Source: Halorubrum kocurii JCM 14978
GTDB lineage: Archaea > Halobacteriota > Halobacteria > Halobacteriales > Haloferacaceae
Assembly (NCBI RefSeq): GCF_000337355.1
Contig: NZ_AOJH01000068.1
Span: 99,486 to 145,978 of the forward strand
Length of the DNA: 46,493 nucleotides
Reading direction: 5' to 3'
Of this stretch, positions 24,276 through 31,716 are shown in pieces. Positions within the stretch are counted from its first letter, which is position 1, and the number at the start of each line of letters is the position of its first letter. Position numbers and translations under genes: made by a program. The notes below the pieces were generated by a model. The model ran no database searches, was not told where the DNA came from, and saw nothing but the letters and a program-made list of their open reading frames with translations.

Positions 24276-24797
24276 ATGCTCGTGGACATCGTCCCAGTCG
24301 GGGAGGTCACCCCCCGCGTGAAACGCGAGGCCTCCGCCGCGCTCCGCTCGGTATACGACTGCGACGTGACGGTCCACGACGACCAGCCGATCCCCGAGAC
24401 GGCCTACGACGAGAGCCGCGAACAGTACCGCGCCGAGGACCTCATCGAGACCGTCGGCCGCGTCGGCGGCGGCGACAAGAACATCGGGATCACCCCGCGC
24501 GACCTCTACTACCGCCGCCGAAACTACGTGTTCGGGCTCGCGTACCTCAACGGCAACGGCTCCGTCATCTCGACGCACCGACTTCGAACCTCCTCCGACG
24601 GGGGCGTCTCCACCAAGCCCGCGGTCGACGTGTTCGCCGACCGCGTCCGGAAAGAGGTCGTCCACGAGATCGGCCACACGCTCGGGTTAGAACACTGCGA
24701 CAACAGCAAGTGCGTCATGTCCTTCTCGCCGACCGTCCGCGAGGTCGACGTGAAAGAGGAGAACCTCTGCGGGTCCTGCTCGCGCCTCCTTCGTTGA
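24276..24797 (+). CDS. amzA: Archaemetzincin zinc metalloprotease
   Basis: A 173-residue metalloprotease. The archaemetzincin zinc motif is HEIGHTLGLEHC (130-141), with His ligands 130, 134 and 140 and catalytic E131. It is followed by the conserved Cys pattern CDNSKCVMSF (141-150) and ENLCGSC (162-168), which holds a second zinc, plus the Met-turn M148. These define archaemetzincins, which cleave short peptides in vitro; the physiological substrate is unknown. Start ATG at 24276 fits the divergent promoter. The stop codon lies directly at the edge of an IS605-type end remnant, so the last residues could have been altered by insertion. Confidence 0.93.
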   Translation: MLVDIVPVGEVTPRVKREASAALRSVYDCDVTVHDDQPIPETAYDESREQYRAEDLIETVGRVGGGDKNIGITPRDLYYRRRNYVFGLAYLNGNGSVISTHRLRTSSDGGVSTKPAVDVFADRVRKEVVHEIGHTLGLEHCDNSKCVMSFSPTVREVDVKEENLCGSCSRLLR

Positions 24798-24925
24798 CAT
24801 CCTCTCCGCCCTGAAGGGCGAAGATTCCCACGGCACCGCACCGCAGAGGGCTTTCTCCTCGCACCTCCGTAAGCGTCCCCTGAGCGAGGCCCCCCGAGAG
24901 TCGGGACGCCTCGGTTCCCGCCGGT
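24795..24925 (-). mobile_element. IS605/IS1341 (TnpB-type) transposon end remnant
   Basis: The hairpin TCTCCGCCCTGAAGGGCGAAGA (about 24802-24823) has a ten-pair stem with one mismatch and a GA loop. A sequence beginning TTGACATCCTC followed by such a hairpin is the typical right end of haloarchaeal IS1341-type elements, where it overlaps the tnpB 3' end and the guide-RNA scaffold. Reading the minus strand from about 24922 to 24797 gives a short open frame ending FALQGGEDVNEG, like tnpB tails. No other part of a tnpB gene is present, so this is a solo end or decayed insertion next to archaemetzincin. Confidence 0.55.
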
Positions 24926-24958
24926 AGACGTAAACCGTATCCTGTCCAAGTACGGCGT

Positions 24959-25258
24959 ATGGCCGCAAAGCCGGAGTACCGCGACCGGCCGGACGTCGAG
25001 GTCGCGCTGTTGGACGCGCTCGTCGACCGCGGCGACGAGGGGATGACGGTGCTGGAGCTTCGCGCGGCCGTCGACGCGGACATCGACGCCGTCGAAGAGG
25101 CCCTGTCGGCACTGAAGGCGGACTCGCTCATCACCGTGGAGAGCGAGGAGCGGGTGCGCGTGTACCCGCACGACCGCGTCGTCCCCGATCCCGACGAAGA
25201 GATCGACGACGGCTCGAAGACCCTCGTCGACGCCGTCCGCGATCGGCTCGGACTGTAA
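24959..25258 (+). CDS. Small winged-helix protein (DUF6432-like)
   Basis: A 99-residue acidic protein. The predicted helix-turn-helix core runs DVEVALLDALVDRGDEGMTV, LELRAAVDADIDAVEEALSA and LKADSLITVESEERVRVYP (about 11-68), with strand-loop-strand forming the wing. The C-terminal tail is SKTLVDAVRDRLGL. This matches a short haloarchaeal family I associate with DUF6432. It would bind DNA or act as an adaptor, but no partner or target is known. The start ATG lies 34 nt after the transposon-end remnant, which may therefore have changed its promoter. Confidence 0.75.
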   Translation: MAAKPEYRDRPDVEVALLDALVDRGDEGMTVLELRAAVDADIDAVEEALSALKADSLITVESEERVRVYPHDRVVPDPDEEIDDGSKTLVDAVRDRLGL

Positions 25259-25390
25259 CGCCTTGCCTCGCACCGACCTCGTCCGGCCTCGCACCGATCT
25301 CGTCCGGCGTGCGTGCGAGAGACGAGGAGTCGACTGTTCACGCCCGCCGAAGCCAGCGACCTTTTGGCGCTCCCCCGACTCCGTACGCGT
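25259..25390. other. Intergenic with 21-bp imperfect tandem repeat and TATA box
   Basis: Two nearly identical 21-bp units (CCTCGCACCGACCTCGTCCGG and the same with T for C) lie at about 25265-25307. CTTTTGG (25361-25367) is about 27 nt before the YgfZ-like ATG and is the likely TATA element. Confidence 0.45.
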
Positions 25391-26551
25391 ATGACTCTCG
25401 TCTCCGACACTCACGGCGCCCACGGCGCGGTGTACCGCGACCGCGGCGGTCGCCGAGTGGTCGATCACTACAGAAAGCCCGAGCGCGTCGGCAAGGCAGT
25501 CCGCAACGTCGTCGGCGCGATCGAGATGGGGTACGGCGTGCTCGCAGTCACGGGCGAGGACCGCGTCGAGTTCGTCGACAACGCCGTCTCCAACCGGATC
25601 CCCGATGAGGACGGTCAGGGCGTGTACGCGCTCCTCCTCGATCCGCAGGGCGGCATCGAGACGGACATGTACGTGTACAACGCCGACGAGCGCCTGCTCG
25701 TGTTCCTGCCGCCGGAGCGGACTGAAGCGGTCGCCGAGGACTGGGCGAGCAAGGTGTTCATTCAGGACGTGGCGATCGACGACATCTCCGACGGAATCGG
25801 CGTCTTCGGGGTCCACGGCCCCAAGTCGACGGAGAAGATCGCCTCGGTGCTCGGCGGGCCGGGCGCGCCCGAGGAGCCGCTCTCCTTCGTCCGCGGGTCG
25901 ATGGTCGACGCCGGCGTCACCGTGATCGCGAGCGACGCGCCGCTGGGCGAGGAGGGGTACGAGGTCGTCTGCGCGGCCGAGGACTCAGAGGAGGTGCTCG
26001 ACACCCTGCTGAACCGCGGCCTCAACGCGGCCCCGTTCGGCTACCGGACGTGGGACGCGCTCTCGCTCGAAGCCGGCACGCCCCTCTTCGAGTACGAACT
26101 GGAGGGGGCGGTGCCGAACGTCCTCGGGCTCCGCAACGCCCTCGACTTCGAGAAGGGGTGTTACGTCGGCCAAGAGGTCGTCTCCCGCGTCGAGAACCAG
26201 GGGCGACCGAGCCGGCGGCTCGTCGGGCTCGACCTCGACGGCCTCGCCGACGCGACCGCCGAGATCGACGGCGACGCCGATCCGGAGGGGTACGACGAGG
26301 TCTTGCCGTCTCCCGGTGCGGCCGTCTTCGACGGCGACGAGGCGGTCGGCGAGGTGACTCGCGCGGCCGTCGGCCCCGCCGCGGGCGACCCGATCGCGTT
26401 GGCGCTCGTCCGCTTCGACGCCGACCTCGCCGACCCCACCGTGCGCGTCGACGGCGAGGAGGTCGCGGCGACGCGCGCCGACCTCCCCTTCGCGTCCGTC
26501 GATGGGAGCGCGCAGTCCGCGCGGCTGCCGACGTACCCGAGCGACGAGTAG
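25391..26551 (+). CDS. YgfZ/GcvT-like folate-binding protein
   Basis: A 386-residue protein of the aminomethyltransferase (GcvT)/YgfZ superfamily. The YgfZ fingerprint KGCYVGQEVVSR (about 255-266) is present, with its conserved Cys, and the N-terminal half has VTGEDRVEFVDNAVSNRIP and VYALLLDPQGGIETDMYVY of the tetrahydrofolate-binding fold. YgfZ/IBA57 proteins support iron-sulfur cluster assembly with folate, whereas GcvT works in glycine cleavage. The KGCYxGQE signature favours YgfZ, and no glycine-cleavage genes are adjacent. An acidic insert lies near 285-300. The ATG at 25391 fits the upstream TATA spacing. Confidence 0.85.
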   Translation: MTLVSDTHGAHGAVYRDRGGRRVVDHYRKPERVGKAVRNVVGAIEMGYGVLAVTGEDRVEFVDNAVSNRIPDEDGQGVYALLLDPQGGIETDMYVYNADERLLVFLPPERTEAVAEDWASKVFIQDVAIDDISDGIGVFGVHGPKSTEKIASVLGGPGAPEEPLSFVRGSMVDAGVTVIASDAPLGEEGYEVVCAAEDSEEVLDTLLNRGLNAAPFGYRTWDALSLEAGTPLFEYELEGAVPNVLGLRNALDFEKGCYVGQEVVSRVENQGRPSRRLVGLDLDGLADATAEIDGDADPEGYDEVLPSPGAAVFDGDEAVGEVTRAAVGPAAGDPIALALVRFDADLADPTVRVDGEEVAATRADLPFASVDGSAQSARLPTYPSDE

Positions 26552-26620
26552 TCGCCGCGGTCGCTGTTGCGGTCGGCGCGCGCTCGTGAGCGGCCTGAAA
26601 AGGGCGCGAACGATACCATG

Positions 26621-26830
26621 CGACGAGGCTGGGGAGGCGTGAAGCTGCGTTGCGGTTGCGGTCGGGTGGGACTCAAAGGGGCAGCCGCGAGGACGAAGGC
26701 GGCCGCAGCAAGCACCGCAAGGAGGGAGCGTCAGTGACTGACTGAGGAGCGCAGCAAGGCCCCCGAGTCGTCGCGGCTGGGGCTTTGGCGGTGTTCGCCG
26801 TCGATCCGCTAGCAACAGTCATCTATAAGG
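26621..26830 (-). repeat. Dispersed structured repeat, copy R2
   Basis: This copy fills most of the gap (26552-26862) between two convergent genes. The core lies at 26621-26644, the block ending GTCGGGTGGGACTCAAAG follows, then a variable centre with the palindrome GTCAGTGACTGAC. A 33-bp block at 26775-26807 matches copy R4 at 31 positions and contains GGCTGGGGCTTTGGCGG. A minus-strand TATA-like CCTTATAGAT (26821-26830) borders it. Read on the minus strand the element starts after that box and runs C-rich to the core. The rest of the gap holds no gene I can see. Confidence 0.75.
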
Positions 26831-26862
26831 AACCATCTACTGGCTAACGACCCGGCCAGTCC

Positions 26863-28038
26863 TCAGAGCACGAACTGCACGGCGGTGTACACACCGAACC
26901 CGAGCACCAGTGACCCGACGAGCGACGCGATCCACGCGAACACGGTGTACCCCATCTTCGACCGGCTCACGCCGGCGTCGCCGGCGGCGTAGCCGGCGCC
27001 GACGATGGCCGAGACGATGATCTCGTTGAACGAGACCGGGATCCCGAACGCGACGGCGGTCTGTGCGATCGCGAACGACGGGATGAGCGCCGAGATCGAC
27101 CGACGCGGTCCCATCGAGGCGTAGTCCTGTGAGATCGCTTTGATCATCCGCGGCGCGCCGGTCCACGACCCGATAAGGAGCCCCGCACCTCCGCCGACGA
27201 GCAGGGCCCACAGGGGGACTCCGACGTCGCTGAAGATCGGGACGAGCGGGCCGATCGCGAGCCCGACCTGCGAGCCGCCGGCCGAGAAGGCGACGAGCCC
27301 GCCCATCGCGAGGAGGAACCGCCGTTGGGCGCCCGCGCGGTCGCGACCGAGGTCAGCGTACACCGCGACCGCGACGACCGCCGCCACCGCGGCGGTGACG
27401 AGGGGCGTGCCGATCGCGCCGACTCCGAGCCCGGGTCCGACCGCCTCCGACAGCGACGCCTGCTCGCCCGCCGGTCCGAGCAGCGCGAATCCGACGTTCG
27501 CGACGATCGCGCCGACGAGCCCGGCGAGCCCGGCGGTGAGCGCTCGCTCCGGGAGCCGCTCGCCGATGAGGCCGCGCGCGACGACGTAGGCGACGCCGCC
27601 GCCGACGAACGGCGTGAGCACCCACAGCGTGAGGATCTCGGTGTACTTCGGCCACGCCGGATCGCCGCCCATCGCGAGTCCGACGCCGACCACCGCGCCG
27701 GTGACGGTGAACGCGGTCGCGATCGGGTAGCCGGCGAACACGCCAATCGCGACGAGCGCGGCCGCGGTGAGCAGCGCGACGATGGCCGCGCCGGCGGTGA
27801 GCGTGATGCCGCCGATCAGCTCTGTGCCCACCGCCTCCGTCACGTTCGCGCCCTGCAGGATCGCGCCGAGCAGCCCCAACACCCCGACGACGAGTCCCGC
27901 GCGCATCACCGAGATGGCGTTGGCCCCGACCGCCGGGGCGAACGGCGTCGACCCGGAGGAGCCGGCGCCGATCGACCACGCCATAAAGAGGCTCGCGGCG
28001 GCGGCGACGCCGAGGGTGGCGACAGTTACGACGGCCAT
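26863..28038 (-). CDS. pit: Pit-family inorganic phosphate transporter
   Basis: A 391-residue membrane protein with about ten transmembrane segments in two halves. The PiT signature GANAISVMRAGLVVGVLGLL (about 38-57) with GA-N, and its second-half counterpart SAGGSQVGLAIGPLVPIF, where the usual GANDV is GGSQV, identify the phosphate-sodium or phosphate-proton symporter family. The C-terminal GIPVSFNEIIVSAIVGAGYA is also typical of archaeal Pit. Start ATG at 28038 lies one nucleotide after the stop of a 42-residue membrane protein, so the two are cotranscribed. No PhoU or regulator is adjacent. Confidence 0.9.
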   Translation of the reverse strand: MAVVTVATLGVAAAASLFMAWSIGAGSSGSTPFAPAVGANAISVMRAGLVVGVLGLLGAILQGANVTEAVGTELIGGITLTAGAAIVALLTAAALVAIGVFAGYPIATAFTVTGAVVGVGLAMGGDPAWPKYTEILTLWVLTPFVGGGVAYVVARGLIGERLPERALTAGLAGLVGAIVANVGFALLGPAGEQASLSEAVGPGLGVGAIGTPLVTAAVAAVVAVAVYADLGRDRAGAQRRFLLAMGGLVAFSAGGSQVGLAIGPLVPIFSDVGVPLWALLVGGGAGLLIGSWTGAPRMIKAISQDYASMGPRRSISALIPSFAIAQTAVAFGIPVSFNEIIVSAIVGAGYAAGDAGVSRSKMGYTVFAWIASLVGSLVLGFGVYTAVQFVL

Positions 28039-28039
28039 G

Positions 28040-28168
28040 TTACCGCTGCCCGTCGTCGTACCCTTCACGGAGCCCCGTCAGGGTGCGCCGGACGAGCAGG
28101 AATCCGAAGAAGAAGAACCCGAGCAGAGCGACGAGGATCACGACAAACAACGGTTCGACCGGGAGCAT
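28040..28168 (-). CDS. 42-residue single-pass membrane protein coupled to Pit
   Basis: This short gene encodes MLPVEPLFVVILVALLGFFF and continues to a basic, then acidic cytosolic-looking tail (VRRTLTGLREGYDDGQR). There is one long hydrophobic helix (about 7-25) with four consecutive Phe. Its stop codon is separated from the Pit ATG by one base, giving a tight operon. Small haloarchaeal membrane proteins of this type have been noted next to transporters (I recall a DUF7859 family). It could be a regulatory or assembly subunit of the phosphate transporter, but this is inferred only from the gene order. Confidence 0.72.
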   Translation of the reverse strand: MLPVEPLFVVILVALLGFFFFGFLLVRRTLTGLREGYDDGQR

Positions 28169-28532
28169 ACACTCGAATCCGTCGGCACGGTGTTATGCGT
28201 TTCGGGAGGCGGGTCGTCCGCGGGGTCCGATCGCTCCTGACCCGTGACTAAAACGCGCCTTTGTCCCTAAGCTAGCTATAAGCTATCACCGGCACAAGAT
28301 GTTGACGCGACCCCCGCTTCGGCCCTCACCCCCCACGATCGGTCACGCCCCGGCGAGCCGCGCCGACCCGCGAAACCTGTCCGCTCGGGTCTTTCCCCGC
28401 TCCCTCCCCCTGCCTCCCGGCGTGACCGACGGGGCGGGGCGTCGCGTCCGCCCGCCGACACCCCTCCCCCTCCCCCGTTCGGCGGGCGTCACTGCTCCGG
28501 CGAGCGACCGCGACGACCGGCGGACACACCGA
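28169..28532. other. Intergenic region with G-quadruplex-prone tracts
   Basis: No gene is recognisable in 364 bases. A TATA-like palindromic TAGCTATAAGCTA (28273-28285) could be a promoter of unknown output. The minus strand has two G-tract clusters, opposite 28395-28418 (four G runs) and opposite 28451-28476 (G runs separated by single A and a 7-nt gap), both of which fit G-quadruplex patterns. They lie directly downstream of the metallophosphoesterase stop, so they could shape its 3' end. Confidence 0.4.
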
Positions 28533-29051
28533 CTACGGCGCGATCCGGAACTCCTCGAATACCTCCCCGGCCGGCGTGACGAGCCGCCCGTCAAGCGCGG
28601 GTTCCCCCTCCGAGTCGGGTTCGAGCTCCGCGTGCGCCGGTCGGTTCCCGCGGGGCTGCGCGTGGCTCCCGGGGTTCAGTATCGGGAGCGCGCCCGAGTC
28701 GTCGAACCGGGGCCGGTGGCTGTGTCCGCAGATCACCGCGTCGGCGTCCCGCTCTCGACCGAGCATGACGAGCCCGGTGTCGCCGCTGCGGTGTCGGTGG
28801 GTAACGGTGAACCGGACGCCCGCGTACTCGGCGGTCAGCACTTCGGGCAACCGGTCGCGGACCGCCGCGTCGGCGTTGTTGCCGTAGACGGCCCGCAGCC
28901 TCCGGGCGGCCGACTCGAACCCGTCGAGCACAGGCTCGCGGTAGAAGTCACCGGCGTGAACGACGAGGTCGGCCTCGCGGACCGCCTCCGCGGTCCGGCC
29001 CTGCAGCTTCGTCTCCTCGCGCGAGTGGGTGTCCGAGACGACGACGAGCAT
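28533..29051 (-). CDS. Metallophosphoesterase (YfcE/MJ0936 type)
   Basis: A 172-residue calcineurin-fold phosphodiesterase. Metal-binding motifs appear in the usual order: SDTH (6-9), VVHAGDFY (30-37), VYGNNAD (55-61), THRHR and CGHSHRPRF (about 107-115). This matches archaeal MJ0936/YfcE phosphodiesterases, which hydrolyse artificial phosphodiesters and in some cases cyclic nucleotides. All catalytic residues are present. The start ATG at 29051 opens MLVVVSDTH, typical for the family. Its 5' neighbour on the same strand is rfcS, separated by repeat R3. Confidence 0.9.
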   Translation of the reverse strand: MLVVVSDTHSREETKLQGRTAEAVREADLVVHAGDFYREPVLDGFESAARRLRAVYGNNADAAVRDRLPEVLTAEYAGVRFTVTHRHRSGDTGLVMLGRERDADAVICGHSHRPRFDDSGALPILNPGSHAQPRGNRPAHAELEPDSEGEPALDGRLVTPAGEVFEEFRIAP

Positions 29052-29105
29052 ACTCGCCGTCGGTGCGCGCCCGGCTTAAAAAGCGCGCCCCGGGACGACG
29101 ATCCA

Positions 29106-29320
29106 CCTTTATAAACGAACGCGTCGCGGTGGCGCGTCGTGGTGGCGCGTGCCACCGAGCGCCCCACGGGCGCGAGGTGCACGCGCGAGGGAGTCGCTGG
29201 CGGCGGCAGCCGCCAGCGACGAGGCTGGGGAGGCGTGAGGTTGCGGTCCCGTGAGCGACCGAAGTGAGCGAGCAGGAATAGGGCGAGACAGATCCCCCTC
29301 AAACCGCTCCGAGTGTCCTC
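29106..29320 (-). repeat. Dispersed structured repeat, copy R3
   Basis: This lies just downstream of the rfcS stop. The core is at 29218-29240. Immediately next to it is a perfect hairpin with a 12-bp stem and GGCA loop (29193-29220, arm GTCGCTGGCGGC). Another hairpin GGTGGC-GCGT-GCCACC (29141-29156) and a TTTATAAA (29107-29114) complete the segment. The gene-proximal side has CCCCCTCAAACC, resembling the TTTGAG block of copies R1 and R2. It contains no protein-coding frame of good quality. Confidence 0.7.
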
Positions 29321-29329
29321 TGCGAGCGC

Positions 29330-30313
29330 TTATTCCTCCAACGAGAGCGACGCGAGCAGCGACTCCAACTGCACCTGCTCGTTCGCGCCCTCGGCGATCC
29401 GGTAGTCCGCCTCGCCGATCCGCTCCATCAGCGCGACCGCCTCGCGCTCGCTCAGGTCGAACTCCCAGACGGAGCGGTGGAGCTGGTCGATCACGTCGCC
29501 GCCGGCCATTCCGGTCTCCGTGAGGAGCTGATCGAGGGTCGCCCGCGCTCGGGTGAAGTCGCCGTCCAGCGCGTTCGTCACCATCGACTCGATCTCCTCG
29601 GGCCGCGCGGTCGCCGTGATCGCGTACACCGCCTCCTCGTCGACCACGTCGCCGGTCGTCGCCGCCGCCTGCAGCGAGTTGATCGCCCGACGCATGTCGC
29701 CGTCCGCGGCGTACACGAGGGCGTCGACGCCCGCGTCGGTGACCTCGATCCCCTCCGCGGCCGCGATCTCGCGGGTCTGCGCGGCGACCGCCGCGTCCGA
29801 GAGCGGCGAGAAGCGGAAGACGGCGCACCGCGACTGGATCGGGTCGATGATCTTCGACGAGTAGTTACACGAGAGGATAAAGCGGGTGTTGTCGGAGAAC
29901 TGCTCCATCGTCCGGCGTAATGCTGACTGGGCGTCATCCGTGAGTGAGTCGGCCTCATCAAGGAACACGATCCGGAAGTCGCCGCCGAACGACGACCGAG
30001 CGAACCCCTTGATCCGGTCGCGCACCACGTCGATGCCGCGCTGGTCGGAGGCGTTGAGCTCGAGGAAGTTCCCGCGCCAGTTGTCGTCCCCGTACACCTG
30101 GCGGGCAATTGCAGTGGATGCGGTGGTTTTACCAACGCCAGCAGGGCCTGAAAATAAAAGGTGCGGGATGTCGTCCTGCTCGATGTAGCTCTGGAGTCGT
30201 TCGACGATCTCCTCCTGCCCGTGAATGTCGTCGAGCGACTGCGGCCGGTACTTCTCGATCCAGATCTCCCGACCGGTCGCGGTCGCAGCCGTCTGCTCGT
30301 CGGCCTCGCTCAT
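29330..30313 (-). CDS. rfcS: Replication factor C small subunit (clamp loader)
   Basis: A 327-residue AAA+ ATPase that, with the large subunit, loads the PCNA ring on DNA. Walker A is [13 protein letters not shown] (about 54-66), Walker [11 protein letters not shown] (about 116-125), sensor 1 in LSCNYSSKI and the SRC arginine-finger motif in [10 protein letters not shown]. Length is that of an intein-free subunit; many archaeal rfcS genes carry inteins. Two stretches use unusually AT-rich codons: 30104-30161 around Walker A (CTT TTA TTT TCA and GTT GGT AAA) and 29913-29965 around Walker B. A TTTATCA box lies about 27 nt before the ATG, so the mRNA is probably leaderless. Confidence 0.97.
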   Translation of the reverse strand: MSEADEQTAATATGREIWIEKYRPQSLDDIHGQEEIVERLQSYIEQDDIPHLLFSGPAGVGKTTASTAIARQVYGDDNWRGNFLELNASDQRGIDVVRDRIKGFARSSFGGDFRIVFLDEADSLTDDAQSALRRTMEQFSDNTRFILSCNYSSKIIDPIQSRCAVFRFSPLSDAAVAAQTREIAAAEGIEVTDAGVDALVYAADGDMRRAINSLQAAATTGDVVDEEAVYAITATARPEEIESMVTNALDGDFTRARATLDQLLTETGMAGGDVIDQLHRSVWEFDLSEREAVALMERIGEADYRIAEGANEQVQLESLLASLSLEE

Positions 30314-30336
30314 GCCGGATCGGAGGGTCGGCGGGG

Positions 30337-30344
30337 TGATAAAC
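30337..30344 (-). promoter_or_regulatory. TATA box of rfcS
   Basis: GTTTATCA on the minus strand is centred about 27 nt upstream of the ATG at 30313, matching leaderless haloarchaeal promoters. Confidence 0.6.
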
Positions 30345-30406
30345 GCCCCGAGAACGGGACGCGTCGAGGCGCGGAGGTGGGGGGTTCGCGGCGGCGCTCC
30401 CCGGCG

Positions 30407-30688
30407 TCAGTCCCTCCGCGAGAGCCGCTGCAGCTCGTAGGCGAACACCCAGACCCCCATCAGCACGCCGACGGGCACGACTACCTCGGCGATCTCCCGC
30501 GAGACCGGCAGCTCCGCGACGTCGACGAGCAGGTGGGTCGTCGCCGCGGCGACCTGCGCGAACAGCTCGTACTCCTCCCGGATCGTGTTCGTCAGCATCG
30601 ACCCCACGACGAGCGTCACCATCGCGGCGACGCCGTGGACCGTCCCCCGGATATGTGGCATAATCGTCACATCCGTGACGACCGTCAT
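30407..30688 (-). CDS. Uncharacterised small membrane protein
   Basis: A 93-residue protein. Two hydrophobic helices are visible: VHGVAAMVTLVVGSMLTN (about 18-35) and EVVVPVGVLMGVWVFAYELQ (about 68-87), joined by an amphipathic segment TIREEYELFAQVAAATTHLL. The C-terminus is basic (RLSRRD). The ATG at 30688 follows a GGGGGAG Shine-Dalgarno-like element by 7 nt, so I prefer it to the internal ATG at 30661 (MPHIRG). No family is recognised. It lies 23 nt downstream of the DUF5995-like gene and may share its transcript. Confidence 0.6.
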   Translation of the reverse strand: MTVVTDVTIMPHIRGTVHGVAAMVTLVVGSMLTNTIREEYELFAQVAAATTHLLVDVAELPVSREIAEVVVPVGVLMGVWVFAYELQRLSRRD

Positions 30689-30711
30689 AGCTGTTTCTCC
30701 CCCGGCGTCGC

Positions 30712-31626
30712 TTACGGGCGTCGCCGGATCGCTTCGCGGAACGCCGACACCGCGTCGACGCCCGCCTCCCGGTCTCGGAGTCGTCCGATCGCGTCCCCGC
30801 CGTGGTCCGGCGCGAGCACGACCGCCGCGGCGCCCGTCGCGACGGTCTCGGTCCGCCAGTCGACGTAGCGCTCGCCGGCCCACGGCGGCAGGTCGGCGCG
30901 CAACACGGCGTTTCGCCACGCGAACTCCCGGCTTCCCCTCAGCCCGAGCAAGGCCAGCCGATCGTCGAGGGGGTCGAACAGCCGATCGATCCCGTCGATC
31001 TCGACCGCGGCGTACGTCCGGACGAGCGCGTCCTGCGCGGCCTGGACGAGTCGGGCGAGAATCGCGTTTATGCGGTCGTGATCCGCGCGCTTGGCGTCGC
31101 GGTCGGGATCGATGCCGACGTCGCCGAGCGTGTACGTGAGGTCGTAGGTGATGTGGGCGTTGATGCCGAGCAGGGCGTCCTGCGCGACGAGCGTCTCGCC
31201 TCGGGCAGCGGCGGCGAAGGCGATCAGCCACGGGCGCGGGAGCGACTCGAACGCCCGCCGCTCGAACGCGACCACCGCTCGGCGGTAGCGCTCCGCGAAG
31301 GCGACGAGGTACGCGGCCGCCCACTCGGGGTCGACGAACGCGCCGTCGTCGATCGCAGTCCGGACGGTCGCCGTCATCCGACTGTACACCGTGAGAAACA
31401 CCGCGCGTCGGTCGTCGCGGCCGCGGAGGTACGATTCGGTCCGAGCCAGCCGCTCGTCGACGTCGGTGACGGACGCGAACGGCGTCGCGACGAGATCGAG
31501 CAGGGCCGCGTCCGGCTCGTCGTCGGCCAGCGCCGCGGCCATCGCGTCGACGTCGAGCCCGACCGTCCGCCGGACCCCAGCGAACAGCGCTTTCGCTTCC
31601 TCGGCGGTCGGGACGGTCGCGCGCAT
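30712..31626 (-). CDS. DUF5995 family protein
   Basis: A 304-residue soluble, mostly helical protein. The segment TVYSRMTATVRTAIDDGAF and the centre ALLGINAHITYDLTYTLGDV (about 161-180), followed by DHDRINAILARLVQ, fit DUF5995, a family shared by haloarchaea, actinobacteria and bacteroidetes. The NAHI(N/T)-D phrase is its most conserved part and may hold a metal or substrate, but the function is unknown. I chose the ATG at 31626 (MRATVPTAEE); alternatives at 31635 and 31668 add few residues. Confidence 0.75.
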   Translation of the reverse strand: MRATVPTAEEAKALFAGVRRTVGLDVDAMAAALADDEPDAALLDLVATPFASVTDVDERLARTESYLRGRDDRRAVFLTVYSRMTATVRTAIDDGAFVDPEWAAAYLVAFAERYRRAVVAFERRAFESLPRPWLIAFAAAARGETLVAQDALLGINAHITYDLTYTLGDVGIDPDRDAKRADHDRINAILARLVQAAQDALVRTYAAVEIDGIDRLFDPLDDRLALLGLRGSREFAWRNAVLRADLPPWAGERYVDWRTETVATGAAAVVLAPDHGGDAIGRLRDREAGVDAVSAFREAIRRRP

Positions 31627-31716
31627 TGGGATCATCGTGGGCGACGGCTTGTGCCGTCTCTCCGTCACGTACTCGGGCGGAATAGATGAGCGTTGCCGCC
31701 CGGCCCCCGGTTCAGC

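Noticed and set aside
28299-29114. Plus-strand frame with a TATA-like box about 22 nt upstream of its ATG
   Set aside because: Its sequence is Pro/Arg-rich, and most of it is antisense to the metallophosphoesterase with all catalytic motifs; the TATA-like palindrome is recorded only as a site.
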